Source of the DNA: Variovorax flavidus
GTDB taxonomy: Bacteria > Pseudomonadota > Gammaproteobacteria > Burkholderiales > Burkholderiaceae_C
DNA length: 64,000 bases
Direction of reading: 5' to 3'
Assembly (NCBI RefSeq): GCF_030317145.1
Contig: NZ_JASZYE010000007.1
Coordinates: forward strand, 124,001-188,000
Shown one piece after another: positions 25,196-34,644 of this stretch (position 1 is the first letter of the stretch; every line of letters starts with the position of its first letter). The notes below the pieces were generated by a model that was not told the DNA's origin, made no database searches, and worked only from the letters and a program-made list of their open reading frames with translations. The position numbers and the translations under genes are program-made.

Positions 25196-26182
25196 ATGTC
25201 GAGCATGCACGCAGCCTCCATTTCCCTCATTCCGCCGGGCACCGGCGGCGTGCGGGACTACGCGACCACAGTCGGAGGCCCGCTCCACACGCCGCTGCTG
25301 GAGCTGACGCCCACGACGGACACATCGACGCTCTCCGGCGACTTCCTGCTGCTGCATTTCAGCGGCTACGGATTCCAGAAACGCGGCGTGCCAGTGTGGC
25401 TGGTGAGGAAGATCCGCAGCCTGCGCACCCAGTTCAAGGCCTTCGGCATCGTGTTTCACGAACTCTTCGCGCCGGCAGGTTCCCCGCTGGGTTCGGCCTT
25501 CTGGCTCAACGGCTATCAGAAGCGGATCGCCAGGCAACTGCTCGTTCTTTCCGACTTCTGGCTGACCAACCGCGAGGAGTCCGGCCGCTGGCTGCTGAAT
25601 CAATCGCAGGCGGCGCCGCACCGCGTGCTGCCTGTGTTTTCCAACGTCGGGGAGCCGCCCGCCGTCGATGGGCCCAGGGAACCCCGGCTGGTCGTGTTCG
25701 GCAGCTCCGGGGTGCGGGCCAATGTGTACCAATGGGCCGACGGCGAGATCTTCCGGTGCGCCAAGCGCAAGGGTCTCGAGATCCACGACATCGGCCCTGC
25801 CATGCAGGATGGCGTGCTGGCACAGCGCCTCGCACAGGAACGCGTCGTCACGCACGGCAAGCTGTCGGCGGAGGATGTCAGCCGTGCGCTGTCCAGCGCG
25901 GCCTATGGCGCCTTGTCCTATCCGACGGACTACGTCTCCAAGAGCGGTGTCTTCGCCGCATACAGCGCGCACGGCATCTGCCCCATCCTGCTGTGGCAGG
26001 ACTACGGGGCGCACGACGGCCTGACGGCCAACGTGCATTACGCGGCGGGCTTCGATGCGCTGGAAGCGTCCGACATCGATTCGCGCGCCGTCGGACTGGC
26101 GGCGCGCCAATGGTATGAACCACACTGCGTGAATGCCCATGTCACGGCTCTTCGCACGCTGATCACCGAGGCCCGCAAGTGA
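25196..26182 (+). CDS. Putative glycosyltransferase, GT-B type
   Basis: Probable EPS glycosyltransferase of 328 residues. A glycine-rich donor/acceptor loop near the start (IPPGTGGVRDYA), HELFAP, and a C-terminal GDIxxALSSAAYGALSYP-like region give the overall look of a GT-B fold, but the usual EX7E motif is weak and I cannot assign a family with confidence. The open frame extends upstream into fcl; ATG at 25196 (or 25205) is chosen because it clears that gene. Its end overlaps the next gene by 4 nt. Confidence 0.72.
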   Translation: MSSMHAASISLIPPGTGGVRDYATTVGGPLHTPLLELTPTTDTSTLSGDFLLLHFSGYGFQKRGVPVWLVRKIRSLRTQFKAFGIVFHELFAPAGSPLGSAFWLNGYQKRIARQLLVLSDFWLTNREESGRWLLNQSQAAPHRVLPVFSNVGEPPAVDGPREPRLVVFGSSGVRANVYQWADGEIFRCAKRKGLEIHDIGPAMQDGVLAQRLAQERVVTHGKLSAEDVSRALSSAAYGALSYPTDYVSKSGVFAAYSAHGICPILLWQDYGAHDGLTANVHYAAGFDALEASDIDSRAVGLAARQWYEPHCVNAHVTALRTLITEARK

Positions 26183-26841
26183 ACGACATCCGCTTTCTCT
26201 GGACCTCGCGCGAGCGCCCCGAACTCGGGTCTAGGCGCTGGCTGGTTGTGTGGGCCAAGCGGGCCCTGAACTTCCGCGCGCTGCTCAAGATCTTGAGGAA
26301 TCGCCGCCACTTTCGCGCGCGCGGCGTCGAGGTGGGCGCGCTGTCGATCCTCGACCGCTTCGATCTCAAGGGACCGGCCTCCAACCTGCGCGTGGGCGAG
26401 CACACCTTCATCTCGGGCTCGGCGGAGATCGTCGTGCTCGACACCGTCACCATCGGGTCGCGCGTCGTCATCAACGACCGCGTCACGCTCCTGACCGCCA
26501 GCCACCACGTGGGCGACCCGGGCTGGCGCCTCTTCAAGAAGCCGATTCACATCGAGGACTACGCATGGATCGCCGTCGGCGCGACGATCCTGCCCGGCGT
26601 GAGGATCGGCTATGGCGCGGTCGTCGGCGCGGGCGCGGTGGTCGCCAAGGATGTGCCCCCGCTGGCGGTGGCCACGGGCAATCCCGCAACGATCCGCCTG
26701 AACGCCCGGCCGCCCGATCTTTGCTACGACCCCGTCTCGCTGCTGCCCGCCTACGAGGCGTGGACCGGCCACGACAAGGAAATTCCCGCCGCGGCGACGC
26801 CGCCGCTGCAGGGCGGAGCAGGCGTGGGGCCACGACCATGA
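26179..26841 (+). CDS. Hexapeptide-repeat acetyltransferase, WcaF-like
   Basis: Left-handed beta-helix O-acetyltransferase of 220 residues, likely to acetylate an EPS sugar. The hexapeptide pattern is clear at about 70-175 (VVLDTVTIGSRVVINDRV, then AWIAVGATILPGVRIGYGAVVGAGAVVAKD), with the catalytic histidine probably in SHHVGDPGW. The C-terminal 40 residues are disordered-looking. It starts with GTG overlapping the previous stop codon by 4 nt and ends by a 4-nt overlap with the next gene. Confidence 0.88.
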   Translation: MNDIRFLWTSRERPELGSRRWLVVWAKRALNFRALLKILRNRRHFRARGVEVGALSILDRFDLKGPASNLRVGEHTFISGSAEIVVLDTVTIGSRVVINDRVTLLTASHHVGDPGWRLFKKPIHIEDYAWIAVGATILPGVRIGYGAVVGAGAVVAKDVPPLAVATGNPATIRLNARPPDLCYDPVSLLPAYEAWTGHDKEIPAAATPPLQGGAGVGPRP

Positions 26842-28019
26842 GATCCGTCCTCGTCACCCATCCCGGGCTGCAGCACTCGCACCAGCTCGCCCTGGCCCTC
26901 CACGAGAGGTCGCTGCTTCAATCCTTCTGGTCCGGCGTGCCCGTGACCGCGCAGGGCGAGCCGCCTCCCTGGTGGCTGCCGGGCAGCTTCCGGCAGAAGC
27001 TCCGCCACGTCGACATCCCCAGGGGGCTGCGCCGGCATCCGGCGCGCTTCCAGGTTGCATTGCGCGTGGCGCGTTCGATGAGCCACAACCGCAGCAGCTC
27101 CGACACGACGCACCGCATCTTCCATTGGTTCGACGCATGGGCCGCGCGGCAGATCCTGCAGTTCAGGCCGAAGGTCGTGGTGGCCTATGAAAACGCGGCG
27201 TATCACACCTTCAAGGCCGCCAAGGCGATCGGCGCGCGGTGCGTGCTGGATGCGGCGGCATTCCACCATCAGGCCGCGGCCGAACTGATCGGCGCCCACG
27301 CCACGCCCTACACGCCCGAGATCAACCGGCGGAAGGACGAAGAGGTCCAGATGGCGGACCTGATCCTCACCTGCTCGCCGCTGGCCGCGGAAAGCTACGT
27401 GTCGAACGGCGTCTCGCGGGACAAGCTACGGCCCTTGCTGCTGGGCGCGGAGCCGCCGCCCCAGATCCCTGTCTGGCAGCCGCCCCAGGGGAGCCCGCGC
27501 TTCGTCTTCGCGGGCACGCTGTGCCATCGCAAGTCGGTCGACCTGATCGTCGACGCGTTCCAGCGGCTCCACGCCGACGGCCTGTCGTACGACCTGGAGT
27601 TCATGGGCGGTATCGGCGACCCGAGCCTGCTGAGCGCGGTCCAGGCCACGCCCAACGCCCGCCACACGGCCAACGCGCCGCAGAAGGAGCTGTACGCCGT
27701 GCTGGCCCAGGCGGACTGCCTCTTGCTGCCTTCCCGCTCGGACTCCTTCGGCATGGTCGTCGCGGAAGCCATGGCCTGCGGCACGCCGGCCATCGTGTCG
27801 ACGCAGACGGGCGCCAAGGCCATGGTCGAGGCCTACCCGGGAAGCGGCTGGATCGTCGAACCCGATGCGGAGGCGCTCTACGCCACCGTGCGCCATCTCA
27901 TCCAGAACCCCCAACTGCTGCAGGCGGCGCGGCCCGTCGCGATGCAGTCGGGGCAGGCCTTCTCGTGGACGGACTACCGCGCGCGCGCGGGCCAGCTCCT
28001 GGAGGAGTTCGTGCAGTGA
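26838..28019 (+). CDS. Glycosyltransferase family 4
   Basis: Retaining GT-B glycosyltransferase of 393 residues. The C-terminal half is typical of GT4: FAGTLCHRKSVDLIVDAFQRL, then LPSRSDSFGMVVAEAMACGTPAIVS containing the EX7E-type motif. The N-terminal acceptor domain begins MRSVLVTHPGLQHSHQLALAL. ATG at 26838 overlaps the acetyltransferase by 4 nt. Donor and acceptor are unknown. Confidence 0.88.
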   Translation: MRSVLVTHPGLQHSHQLALALHERSLLQSFWSGVPVTAQGEPPPWWLPGSFRQKLRHVDIPRGLRRHPARFQVALRVARSMSHNRSSSDTTHRIFHWFDAWAARQILQFRPKVVVAYENAAYHTFKAAKAIGARCVLDAAAFHHQAAAELIGAHATPYTPEINRRKDEEVQMADLILTCSPLAAESYVSNGVSRDKLRPLLLGAEPPPQIPVWQPPQGSPRFVFAGTLCHRKSVDLIVDAFQRLHADGLSYDLEFMGGIGDPSLLSAVQATPNARHTANAPQKELYAVLAQADCLLLPSRSDSFGMVVAEAMACGTPAIVSTQTGAKAMVEAYPGSGWIVEPDAEALYATVRHLIQNPQLLQAARPVAMQSGQAFSWTDYRARAGQLLEEFVQ

Positions 28020-29359
28020 GCACCACGGCAACGCACTTTCCGCACGCGTTGAGCCAGCGCACCACGCTGAGCCGTGCCGGCTATGCGTTCATCGGCGTCT
28101 TCCTGATCGTGGTGCTGGAGGGCGCAGTCCGGAAGTGGGCGGTGTCGTCGGCCACGCTGCCGCTCATCCTGTTGCGCGACCTGCTGGCGATCTACCTGAT
28201 CTTCCATGCGTGGAGCAACGGCTCCCTGCGGCGGCAAAAGCGCGTCACATCGGTACTGCTGGCGTGGTCGTGCCTGGTCGTGGCCTGGGGCCTGCTGCAG
28301 CTCGTCGGGGGGGAGAGTTCGCCAACGGTGCTTCTGATCGGCCTGCGCTTCTGGCTGCTCTACATCTGGTTCGGCGTTGCCGCGGCCGCGGCCATGAACG
28401 AGGCTGACTACCGGGCCGCCGTCCTCGTGGGGGTCGGGCTGGTGCTCCTGATGGCGCCGCTGGCGATCGTGCAGCATCTTTCGCCGCCCGGTGCGCGCAT
28501 CAACAGCCAGGTCGATGGCGACGAGGACAGTGTTTTCGTCGCCGTGGCCGGCGTGGTGCGGACGACCGGAACCTTCAGCTTCACGCTCGGCTACGCCACC
28601 TTCCTCGCGCTGGTCGCACCCCTGGTCTTCGCCCTGGTGGGCGCCAGGAAGCGGACGAAAGGCCAGATGCTGTTCGTGATGTCGGCTTTCGGCGGCTTCG
28701 TCATCGCCAGCGTGGTCAGCGGATCGCGCACCGCCGTCATCTATTCGGCCATCATGCTGCTGGTCTACTTCGCCGCCCGGTTCTGGCTGGCGAAGGGCAA
28801 GGCCAAGGCGCGGGCCGCGGTGGCGATCGTGCTGGGCATGGCGCTGGTGGGCGTGCTTCTCTTCGCGTTCAGCGGCGCCCTGGAAGTCACGGGACAGCGA
28901 TTCGAGCAGGCCTCGGCGGACGAGGATTTCTGGACGCGCATCATCACCATCTTCATCGGCGAACCCTTCGTCTACAACGACGTCACGTGGCTCGGCGCCG
29001 GCCTGGGGCTGGGCTCCAACCTGGCCAACTACGTGCGCACCGGCAGCGGATACTTCACGATCGCCGAGGTCGAGGCGGGACGCATCCTGCTGGAAGGCGG
29101 TCTGATCGGCTACGCCTTCACCGCGTTCAAGGTGCTCGTCATCGTCTGGGGCGTCAGCAAGAGCCTGCGCCTCGCCTACAAGCTGCGCTCGCCCTATCCG
29201 ATCCTGCTGTGGATGACCGTGTCGCTCGCCATGCTCACCTGGTCGGCAATCGGACAGCTCACGGCCCACGGGCTGCTGGGCATCATGCTGGCCTTCGGAT
29301 TGCTTGTCTTCAGGCATCCGAACATGGATTTCTTCCCTCCTCGCAGTTCGCCAGCGTGA
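28016..29359 (+). CDS. O-antigen ligase/polymerase-like membrane protein (Wzy candidate)
   Basis: Polytopic membrane protein of 447 residues with about 10-11 hydrophobic helices and one larger periplasmic loop (about 295-365). The motif around GSRTAVIYSAIMLLVY and the loop containing GAGLGLGSN resemble Wzy_C/WaaL polymerase-ligase proteins, which polymerise or transfer lipid-linked repeats. It is the only polymerase candidate in the cluster. GTG start overlapping the previous gene by 4 nt; its own end overlaps the next by 4 nt. Confidence 0.78.
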   Translation: MSTTATHFPHALSQRTTLSRAGYAFIGVFLIVVLEGAVRKWAVSSATLPLILLRDLLAIYLIFHAWSNGSLRRQKRVTSVLLAWSCLVVAWGLLQLVGGESSPTVLLIGLRFWLLYIWFGVAAAAAMNEADYRAAVLVGVGLVLLMAPLAIVQHLSPPGARINSQVDGDEDSVFVAVAGVVRTTGTFSFTLGYATFLALVAPLVFALVGARKRTKGQMLFVMSAFGGFVIASVVSGSRTAVIYSAIMLLVYFAARFWLAKGKAKARAAVAIVLGMALVGVLLFAFSGALEVTGQRFEQASADEDFWTRIITIFIGEPFVYNDVTWLGAGLGLGSNLANYVRTGSGYFTIAEVEAGRILLEGGLIGYAFTAFKVLVIVWGVSKSLRLAYKLRSPYPILLWMTVSLAMLTWSAIGQLTAHGLLGIMLAFGLLVFRHPNMDFFPPRSSPA

Positions 29360-30576
29360 AGCTCCTGCACCTGATCACATCGGTCGACCCTCGTGGCGGC
29401 GGTCCGATCGAAGGCGTGCTGCGGCTCCACGAGGCGCTCACCGGCCTGGGCCACACGAGCGAACTGCTGTCGCTGGACGATCCGGCGGAGCAGATCGTGC
29501 GCGACTGCCCGGCGCCGGTTCACGCGCTGGGGCCGTCGTCCAGCAGCTATCACTACAACCCGAACGTCGTCGCCTGGCTGCGCGAGCATGCGTCCGGCTA
29601 TGACGCGGTGATCGTCAACGGCCTCTGGCAGTACACGGGCTTCGCGGCATGGCGGGCGCTGAGCCAGTCCGTCACGCCCTACTTCGTCTACACGCACGGG
29701 ATGCTCGACCCCTGGTTCAAGCGGCGCTATCCGCTCAAGCACCTGAAGAAATGGCTGTACTGGCCCTGGGGCGAATACCGCGTGCTGCGCGACGCGGCAG
29801 CGGTCATCTTCACGTGCGAGGAAGAGCGCGTCCTGGCGCGTCAATCCTTCTGGCTTTACCGCGCGCGGGAAGTCGTGGGCTCCTACGGCACGTCATCGCC
29901 GCCGTCGAATGCACGCGAACTGACGGCCACGTTCCTGGCGGCCTACCCCGAGTTGAAGGACAAGCGCCTGCTGCTCTATCTCGGTCGCGTCCATGAAAAG
30001 AAGGGCGGGGACCTGCTCGTCGAGGCCTTTGCCCGCGTGCTGGGCGACAGCCCGGACTTGCGGCTCGTGATGGCCGGGCCTGGCGAGGAGAGCCTCGTGC
30101 AGCAGTTGAAGAACCGTGCAGAGCAGTTGGGCATCGCATCGCGCATCACCTGGACGGGAATGCTGGCCGGCGACATGAAATGGGGCGCCTTCTACGCCAG
30201 CGACGCGTTCTGCCTGCCATCGCACCAGGAGAACTTCGGCATCGCCGTGGTGGAAGCGCTCGCCTGCGGCAAGCCGGTCCTGATCAGCGACAAGGTCAAC
30301 ATCTGGCGCGAAATCGCCGAGGACGGCGCGGGCCTGGTCGGCAGCGACACGCTCGACGCGACCGTCGACACCCTGCAACGCTGGCTCGCGCTGCCACGCT
30401 CGGAAGTGGCAGCCATGCGAATCGCGGCGCTGCGCTGCTTTCAATATCGCTTCCAGGTCGGGCAAGTCGCCGAGACGCTTGTCCAGATCATCGGCGACCA
30501 CTCTCCCGGGGCCTCGCGCTTCGGCCCGCTTCAAGGTGCGCAGGGCGCGCCGAGCCAGCGTCACAACGCAGTCTGA
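29356..30576 (+). CDS. Glycosyltransferase family 4
   Basis: GT-B glycosyltransferase of 406 residues. The N-terminus has LLHLITSVDPRGGGPIEGVLRL (glycine-rich acceptor loop) and the C-terminal donor domain has LLYLGRVHEKKGGDLLVEAF and CLPSHQENFGIAVVEALACGKPVLIS with the EX7E pattern. It starts at a GTG overlapping the membrane protein by 4 nt. The C-terminal 20 residues, rich in glycine and glutamine, are probably a disordered tail. Confidence 0.88.
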   Translation: MKLLHLITSVDPRGGGPIEGVLRLHEALTGLGHTSELLSLDDPAEQIVRDCPAPVHALGPSSSSYHYNPNVVAWLREHASGYDAVIVNGLWQYTGFAAWRALSQSVTPYFVYTHGMLDPWFKRRYPLKHLKKWLYWPWGEYRVLRDAAAVIFTCEEERVLARQSFWLYRAREVVGSYGTSSPPSNARELTATFLAAYPELKDKRLLLYLGRVHEKKGGDLLVEAFARVLGDSPDLRLVMAGPGEESLVQQLKNRAEQLGIASRITWTGMLAGDMKWGAFYASDAFCLPSHQENFGIAVVEALACGKPVLISDKVNIWREIAEDGAGLVGSDTLDATVDTLQRWLALPRSEVAAMRIAALRCFQYRFQVGQVAETLVQIIGDHSPGASRFGPLQGAQGAPSQRHNAV

Positions 30577-30584
30577 AGGCCCCC

Positions 30585-31841
30585 ATGAAGCTGCTTGTCT
30601 ACGGAATCAATTTCTCGCCGGAACTCACCGGCATCGGCAAGTACACGGGCGAGTTGGTTGCCTGGCTGGCCGCGCAGGGGCATGAGGTTCGCGTCGTCAC
30701 CGCCCCTCCCTACTACCCGGACTGGGCCGTCTGGCCCGGCTACAGCGCCTCGCGCTACGCCACCGAGACGTGGCACGGCGCCACCGTGATCCGCACGCCC
30801 CTGTGGGTGCCGCGCAAGGTGACGGGCGTTCGGCGTCTCCTCCATCTGGCCAGCTTCGCGCTGACCAGCATTCCCGCCCTGCTCGCGCAATGGCACTGGA
30901 AGCCCGACGTCGTGTGGGTGACCGAACCGCCCCTGTTCTGCTCTCCCGCCGCACTCGCCTTCGCGCGCCTGCGCTCGGCCAAGGCTTGGCTGCACATCCA
31001 GGACTACGAGGTGGATGCGGCCTTTGAACTCGGCCTGCTCAAAGGCGCGCGACTGCGTTCGTTCGTCGCGTCCGTCGAACGCGGCCTGATGCGCCGCTTC
31101 GACCGCATCTCGACCATCTCCCTGCGCATGCTGGAACGCGCCAGCAGCAAGGGCACCGAGGACGAAAGGCTCGTCTCGCTGCCCAACTGGGCCGACGTGT
31201 CCGCCATCCAACCGCTGCGCACCGACAGCCCCTACCGCGCCGAACTCGGCATCGCTTCGGACGCCGTGGTGGCCCTCTATTCCGGCAACATGGGCGCCAA
31301 GCAGGGCCTGGAACTGCTCGCCGAGACCGCACTCATGCTCCGCGACGAGCCGAAGCTCGAATTCGTGTTCTGCGGCAATGGTGCCGGCCGTGCCGACCTG
31401 ATGAAGCGCTGCGAGGGACTCGCGAACGTGCGCTTCCTGGATCTGCAACCCGTCGATCGCCTCGGCGACCTCCTCGGCCTTGCAGACATTCATCTCCTGC
31501 CCCAACGCGCCGACGCCGCCGACCTCGTGATGCCCTCCAAGCTCACCGGCATGCTGAGCAGCGGTCGCCCCGTCGTCGCCGGGGCCCGCCCTGAAACCGA
31601 ACTCGGCAAGGTCACGGCCCAATGCGGCATCGCCGTCCCGCCCGATGACGCCAGGGCCTTTGCCGATGCCGTGACGACCCTGGCATCCCAACCCGACCTT
31701 CGCCGCGACCTCGGAGTCCGGGCCCGCAGCTACGCCGAGGAACGCTTCGACCGCAACGCCGTGCTAGCGCAATTCGAACGCGACCTGCAAGCGTGCATCC
31801 AGGTGGAACCCGCGGGCCGGCGCAGCCAGGCCCCTTCCTGA
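30585..31841 (+). CDS. wcaI: Glycosyltransferase, WcaI-like
   Basis: Colanic-acid-type glycosyltransferase WcaI family, 418 residues. The N-terminus (VYGINFSPELTGIGKYTGEL) and the stretch VVTAPPYYPDWAVWPGY match the WcaI signature, with a GT-B donor domain (SGNMGAKQGLELL, then LPQRADAADLVMPSKLTGML). WcaI is thought to add fucose in colanic acid; a fucosyl role here would fit fcl upstream but is inferred. Last gene of the plus-strand EPS operon, 8 nt after the previous one, and followed by a long hairpin. Confidence 0.86.
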   Translation: MKLLVYGINFSPELTGIGKYTGELVAWLAAQGHEVRVVTAPPYYPDWAVWPGYSASRYATETWHGATVIRTPLWVPRKVTGVRRLLHLASFALTSIPALLAQWHWKPDVVWVTEPPLFCSPAALAFARLRSAKAWLHIQDYEVDAAFELGLLKGARLRSFVASVERGLMRRFDRISTISLRMLERASSKGTEDERLVSLPNWADVSAIQPLRTDSPYRAELGIASDAVVALYSGNMGAKQGLELLAETALMLRDEPKLEFVFCGNGAGRADLMKRCEGLANVRFLDLQPVDRLGDLLGLADIHLLPQRADAADLVMPSKLTGMLSSGRPVVAGARPETELGKVTAQCGIAVPPDDARAFADAVTTLASQPDLRRDLGVRARSYAEERFDRNAVLAQFERDLQACIQVEPAGRRSQAPS

Positions 31842-31879
31842 AACACCGCGGAACCGGCTTTGCCGGGCCGCGCGGTGTT
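31842..31879. terminator. Hairpin between the convergent EPS operons
   Basis: Perfect 9-bp outer stem AACACCGCG/CGCGGTGTT (31842-31850 with 31871-31879) enclosing a 5-bp inner hairpin CCGGC-TTT-GCCGG (31854-31866). It starts at the wcaI stop codon and faces wzc 57 nt away. There is no T tract on either strand, so termination efficiency is uncertain. Confidence 0.5.
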
Positions 31880-31935
31880 CCCCCCGGCAGGGGGCGAGCG
31901 AAGCGACACGAAGTGCGCGAAGCCCTCGGGCGAAC

Positions 31936-34191
31936 CTACTGCTCTTCCGGCAGGATGCTCTCGTAGTTGTAGTTGGTGTAGCGATACCGGCCGTACTTGT
32001 AGGCCGCGTACGCACGACGCCCGACGTTCATCGCATTGAGCAGCACGCCAGTGGCCGTCTTGCCCCCCATCACGAGCCGTCGTGTGCATTCCTTCAGCTC
32101 GCCCATGGTCGACAGATCCGCGCGGGCCACCAGCAGCACCGTGCCGGCATGTGCCGCGACCGTGCTCGTGTCGGCAGCGACCAGCACGGGCGGCGTGTCG
32201 ATGACGACGAGGTCGTACTGCGCGGACAGCTTGTCCAGTGTCGACTTGAACGAGTCGGACACCAGCAGTTCGGCAGGGTTCGGAGGCAGCTGGCCGGTGG
32301 CCAGGAAATCCAGGTTGGGGACCACCTGGCGGTGAACCGTCTGCTGCACCGTCAAGCTGCCCGCGATCAACTCCGACAACCCGCCATGGCGCTGCAGCCC
32401 GAAGTACTGGTGGGTGTGCCCGCGCCGGAGGTCGGCATCGATCAGCAGCGTCTTCCGGCCGGCGGCCGCCATCAGCGCGGCGAAGTTCGCCGTCACGAAG
32501 CTCTTGCCGACGCCAGGCGTGGGGCCGGTGATCAGCACGCGGTTGTTCGGCGACTCCAGCATCGCGAACTGCATCGCGGTACGCAGGCTCCGCAGGCTTT
32601 CCACCGCCGGATCGTCCGGATGCTCGATCGCCAGCAGCCTGACGCCGGTGGCGCCGCTGAGCCGCCGCTTGGAGATCGCGTCCTGTGCCGCACTCAGGGG
32701 AATCGTGGAGAAGACCGGCAGCCCGCTCTCGGCCTCGACCTCGTGCGGATCGCGCAGGCGCCGCTCGACGAACGCATTGCGCAGGAAGGCGGCCACGACG
32801 CCCAGGAACAGCCCCAGGGCCAACGCGGCACCGATGATGACCTTCCGGTTCGGCTTCACGGGATAGTTCGGCAGGATCGCCTCGTCCAGCACGCGGACGT
32901 TGCCGACCTTGCCTTCCTTCACCAGCCGCAGTTGCAGTGCGTTGTTGAGCAGCGACTGGTAGAGCTCGGTATTCACCTTGACGTCGCGCTCCATGCGCAC
33001 CGCCTCCTGCTGGAGCGCGGGCAGGCCCTTGATCCGCGTCTGGATCTCGCCCATGTCCGACTTCAGCGCCCCGATCTGCGCGTCCAGCGTCTGGATGGTG
33101 GGGTGATTGGCGGTGAACCGGCTTTCCAGTTCACGACGACGCTGCTGGGCGTCGAGCAGCTTCGTCTGGCGATCGACCGCCTGGCCCAGGATCAGCGTGG
33201 CTTCCTCGCCGATGGTCACGGTGCCCTTCTGCATGCGGAAGCGGTTGTAGGCCTCCTCCGAAGCCTCCAACTGGCTCTTGAACTGGGGCAGCTGGACGTC
33301 GAGGAACGCCAGCGTCTTCTGTGCCTCCGCCGCCTTGCGTTCGATGTTCTGCTTGACGTATTGCTCGCCGACCGCGTTCAGCACGCGCGTGAGCTTGTAG
33401 GGGTCGCCGTCCTGCAGCGACACGTTGATGATGCCGGACGCCTTGCCGCGCTCGACGAGGTTGAGGCTGGTCTGCAGGGCAATGGTGGTCGGCAGCTTGG
33501 CGGAGCGCACGAGGTTGAATTGCGCGCCCGGCTTGCCTGCGAGTTCGCTCACCAGCAGCTCGATGCTTCCCTTGCCGACGTTCGCCTTCATCATCGTGCC
33601 GACCGTCCCGGTCAGCGGCTCGGGCAGGCGCGGGGACGAGAGCGTGTACTGGCCGCCTTCCTTGGCGGTCACGACGAAGAGCGAGCCCTCCATCTGCGAA
33701 GGCACGTTGAATTCGGACACCACGATCTGCTCGGTGCCCGACACATAACCGTCCAGCCACAGGAAGCCCGGATCCGACAGGCCCGTCGCGCGCCGTGCCA
33801 TCCAGCCGCCGATGTAGGGGATGTAGCGCGGGCTGGCCGCGATGTAGAGCTTGGTCGCCTCCACCGCCTGGCCGGCGATCATGCGCGAACGAAGAATCTC
33901 GATCTCCGCGCTCGCGGGCGTCTTGACGTCGAACAGGCCGCCGGCTTCGCTCAGGATGCCCTTGTTGCTGGAGTCCGGGTCCTCGACCTGGATGACGAGA
34001 TTCCCCTCGTAGATCGGCCGCTCCAGGAACGCATAGGCGACCCCGATCGCGAACACGACAAGGGCGACGGCAGCAATCAACCACTTGTTCGCCGTCAGCA
34101 CCTCGAGGTAGTGCCCGAGGTTGAGATCCTCCTCGTCCGTCGTGCCGAACGAACTGGGACTGGCTTTGGGTGGTGTGAGGGTGGAGGTCAT
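31936..34191 (-). CDS. wzc: Polysaccharide co-polymerase / tyrosine autokinase Wzc
   Basis: Inner-membrane protein that controls EPS chain length and export with Wza, 751 residues. N-terminal Wzz domain with membrane segments near 36-56 and about 440-460 flanking a coiled-coil periplasmic part. The C-terminal BY-kinase has Walker A GPTPGVGKS (556-564), Walker A' TLLIDAD (581-587) and Walker B LVVIDTPP (661-668). It ends in a cluster of seven tyrosines (728-743), the autophosphorylation sites. The ATG at 34191 overlaps wzb by 4 nt; a longer frame upstream is not used. Confidence 0.95.
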   Translation of the reverse strand: MTSTLTPPKASPSSFGTTDEEDLNLGHYLEVLTANKWLIAAVALVVFAIGVAYAFLERPIYEGNLVIQVEDPDSSNKGILSEAGGLFDVKTPASAEIEILRSRMIAGQAVEATKLYIAASPRYIPYIGGWMARRATGLSDPGFLWLDGYVSGTEQIVVSEFNVPSQMEGSLFVVTAKEGGQYTLSSPRLPEPLTGTVGTMMKANVGKGSIELLVSELAGKPGAQFNLVRSAKLPTTIALQTSLNLVERGKASGIINVSLQDGDPYKLTRVLNAVGEQYVKQNIERKAAEAQKTLAFLDVQLPQFKSQLEASEEAYNRFRMQKGTVTIGEEATLILGQAVDRQTKLLDAQQRRRELESRFTANHPTIQTLDAQIGALKSDMGEIQTRIKGLPALQQEAVRMERDVKVNTELYQSLLNNALQLRLVKEGKVGNVRVLDEAILPNYPVKPNRKVIIGAALALGLFLGVVAAFLRNAFVERRLRDPHEVEAESGLPVFSTIPLSAAQDAISKRRLSGATGVRLLAIEHPDDPAVESLRSLRTAMQFAMLESPNNRVLITGPTPGVGKSFVTANFAALMAAAGRKTLLIDADLRRGHTHQYFGLQRHGGLSELIAGSLTVQQTVHRQVVPNLDFLATGQLPPNPAELLVSDSFKSTLDKLSAQYDLVVIDTPPVLVAADTSTVAAHAGTVLLVARADLSTMGELKECTRRLVMGGKTATGVLLNAMNVGRRAYAAYKYGRYRYTNYNYESILPEEQ

Positions 34192-34634
34192 CGACTGGAT
34201 ACTCTTGAAATGCGTTTGACCCATTCCTGGGCACCGTCTTCTATGAGCGAAAGAGACTGGCTGAAGGCCGGACGGCCCGCACGATAGGGATCCGGCACGT
34301 CCTGATCGCTGAACTCGCACAGGCGAAACACCTTGCCGGCGGCAAAGAGGTAGCGCTGCTCGACGGTACGCCGCTGCTCACGGTCCATCACCAGGATGAG
34401 ATCGGCCCGCTGGCACATGTCGAGGCTGATCTGGCGTGCACGATGGCTCTCAAGACTGACGCCGCGCTCGGCCATCAGCTCGCACGCGATCGGATCCGCC
34501 TTGTTCCCCACCAACGCCTCCAGGCCCGCGGAACCGATCTGCGCCTCCGGCAACGCCGCGGCCAGCAGACCTTCGGCCATAGGACTGCGGCAGATGTTTC
34601 CGAGGCACACGACGAGGACGTTCTGGATGGTCAC
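34188..34634 (-). CDS. wzb: Low-molecular-weight protein tyrosine phosphatase Wzb
   Basis: Dephosphorylates Wzc so that the export cycle can run. The 148-residue protein has the P-loop CLGNICRS (nucleophile C10, R16) and the general acid aspartate in DVPDPY near residue 116. It sits between wza and wzc, as in group-1 capsule loci, 10 nt after wza and with a 4-nt overlap to wzc. Confidence 0.95.
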   Translation of the reverse strand: MTIQNVLVVCLGNICRSPMAEGLLAAALPEAQIGSAGLEALVGNKADPIACELMAERGVSLESHRARQISLDMCQRADLILVMDREQRRTVEQRYLFAAGKVFRLCEFSDQDVPDPYRAGRPAFSQSLSLIEDGAQEWVKRISRVSSR

Positions 34635-34644
34635 GATCGGTTCG

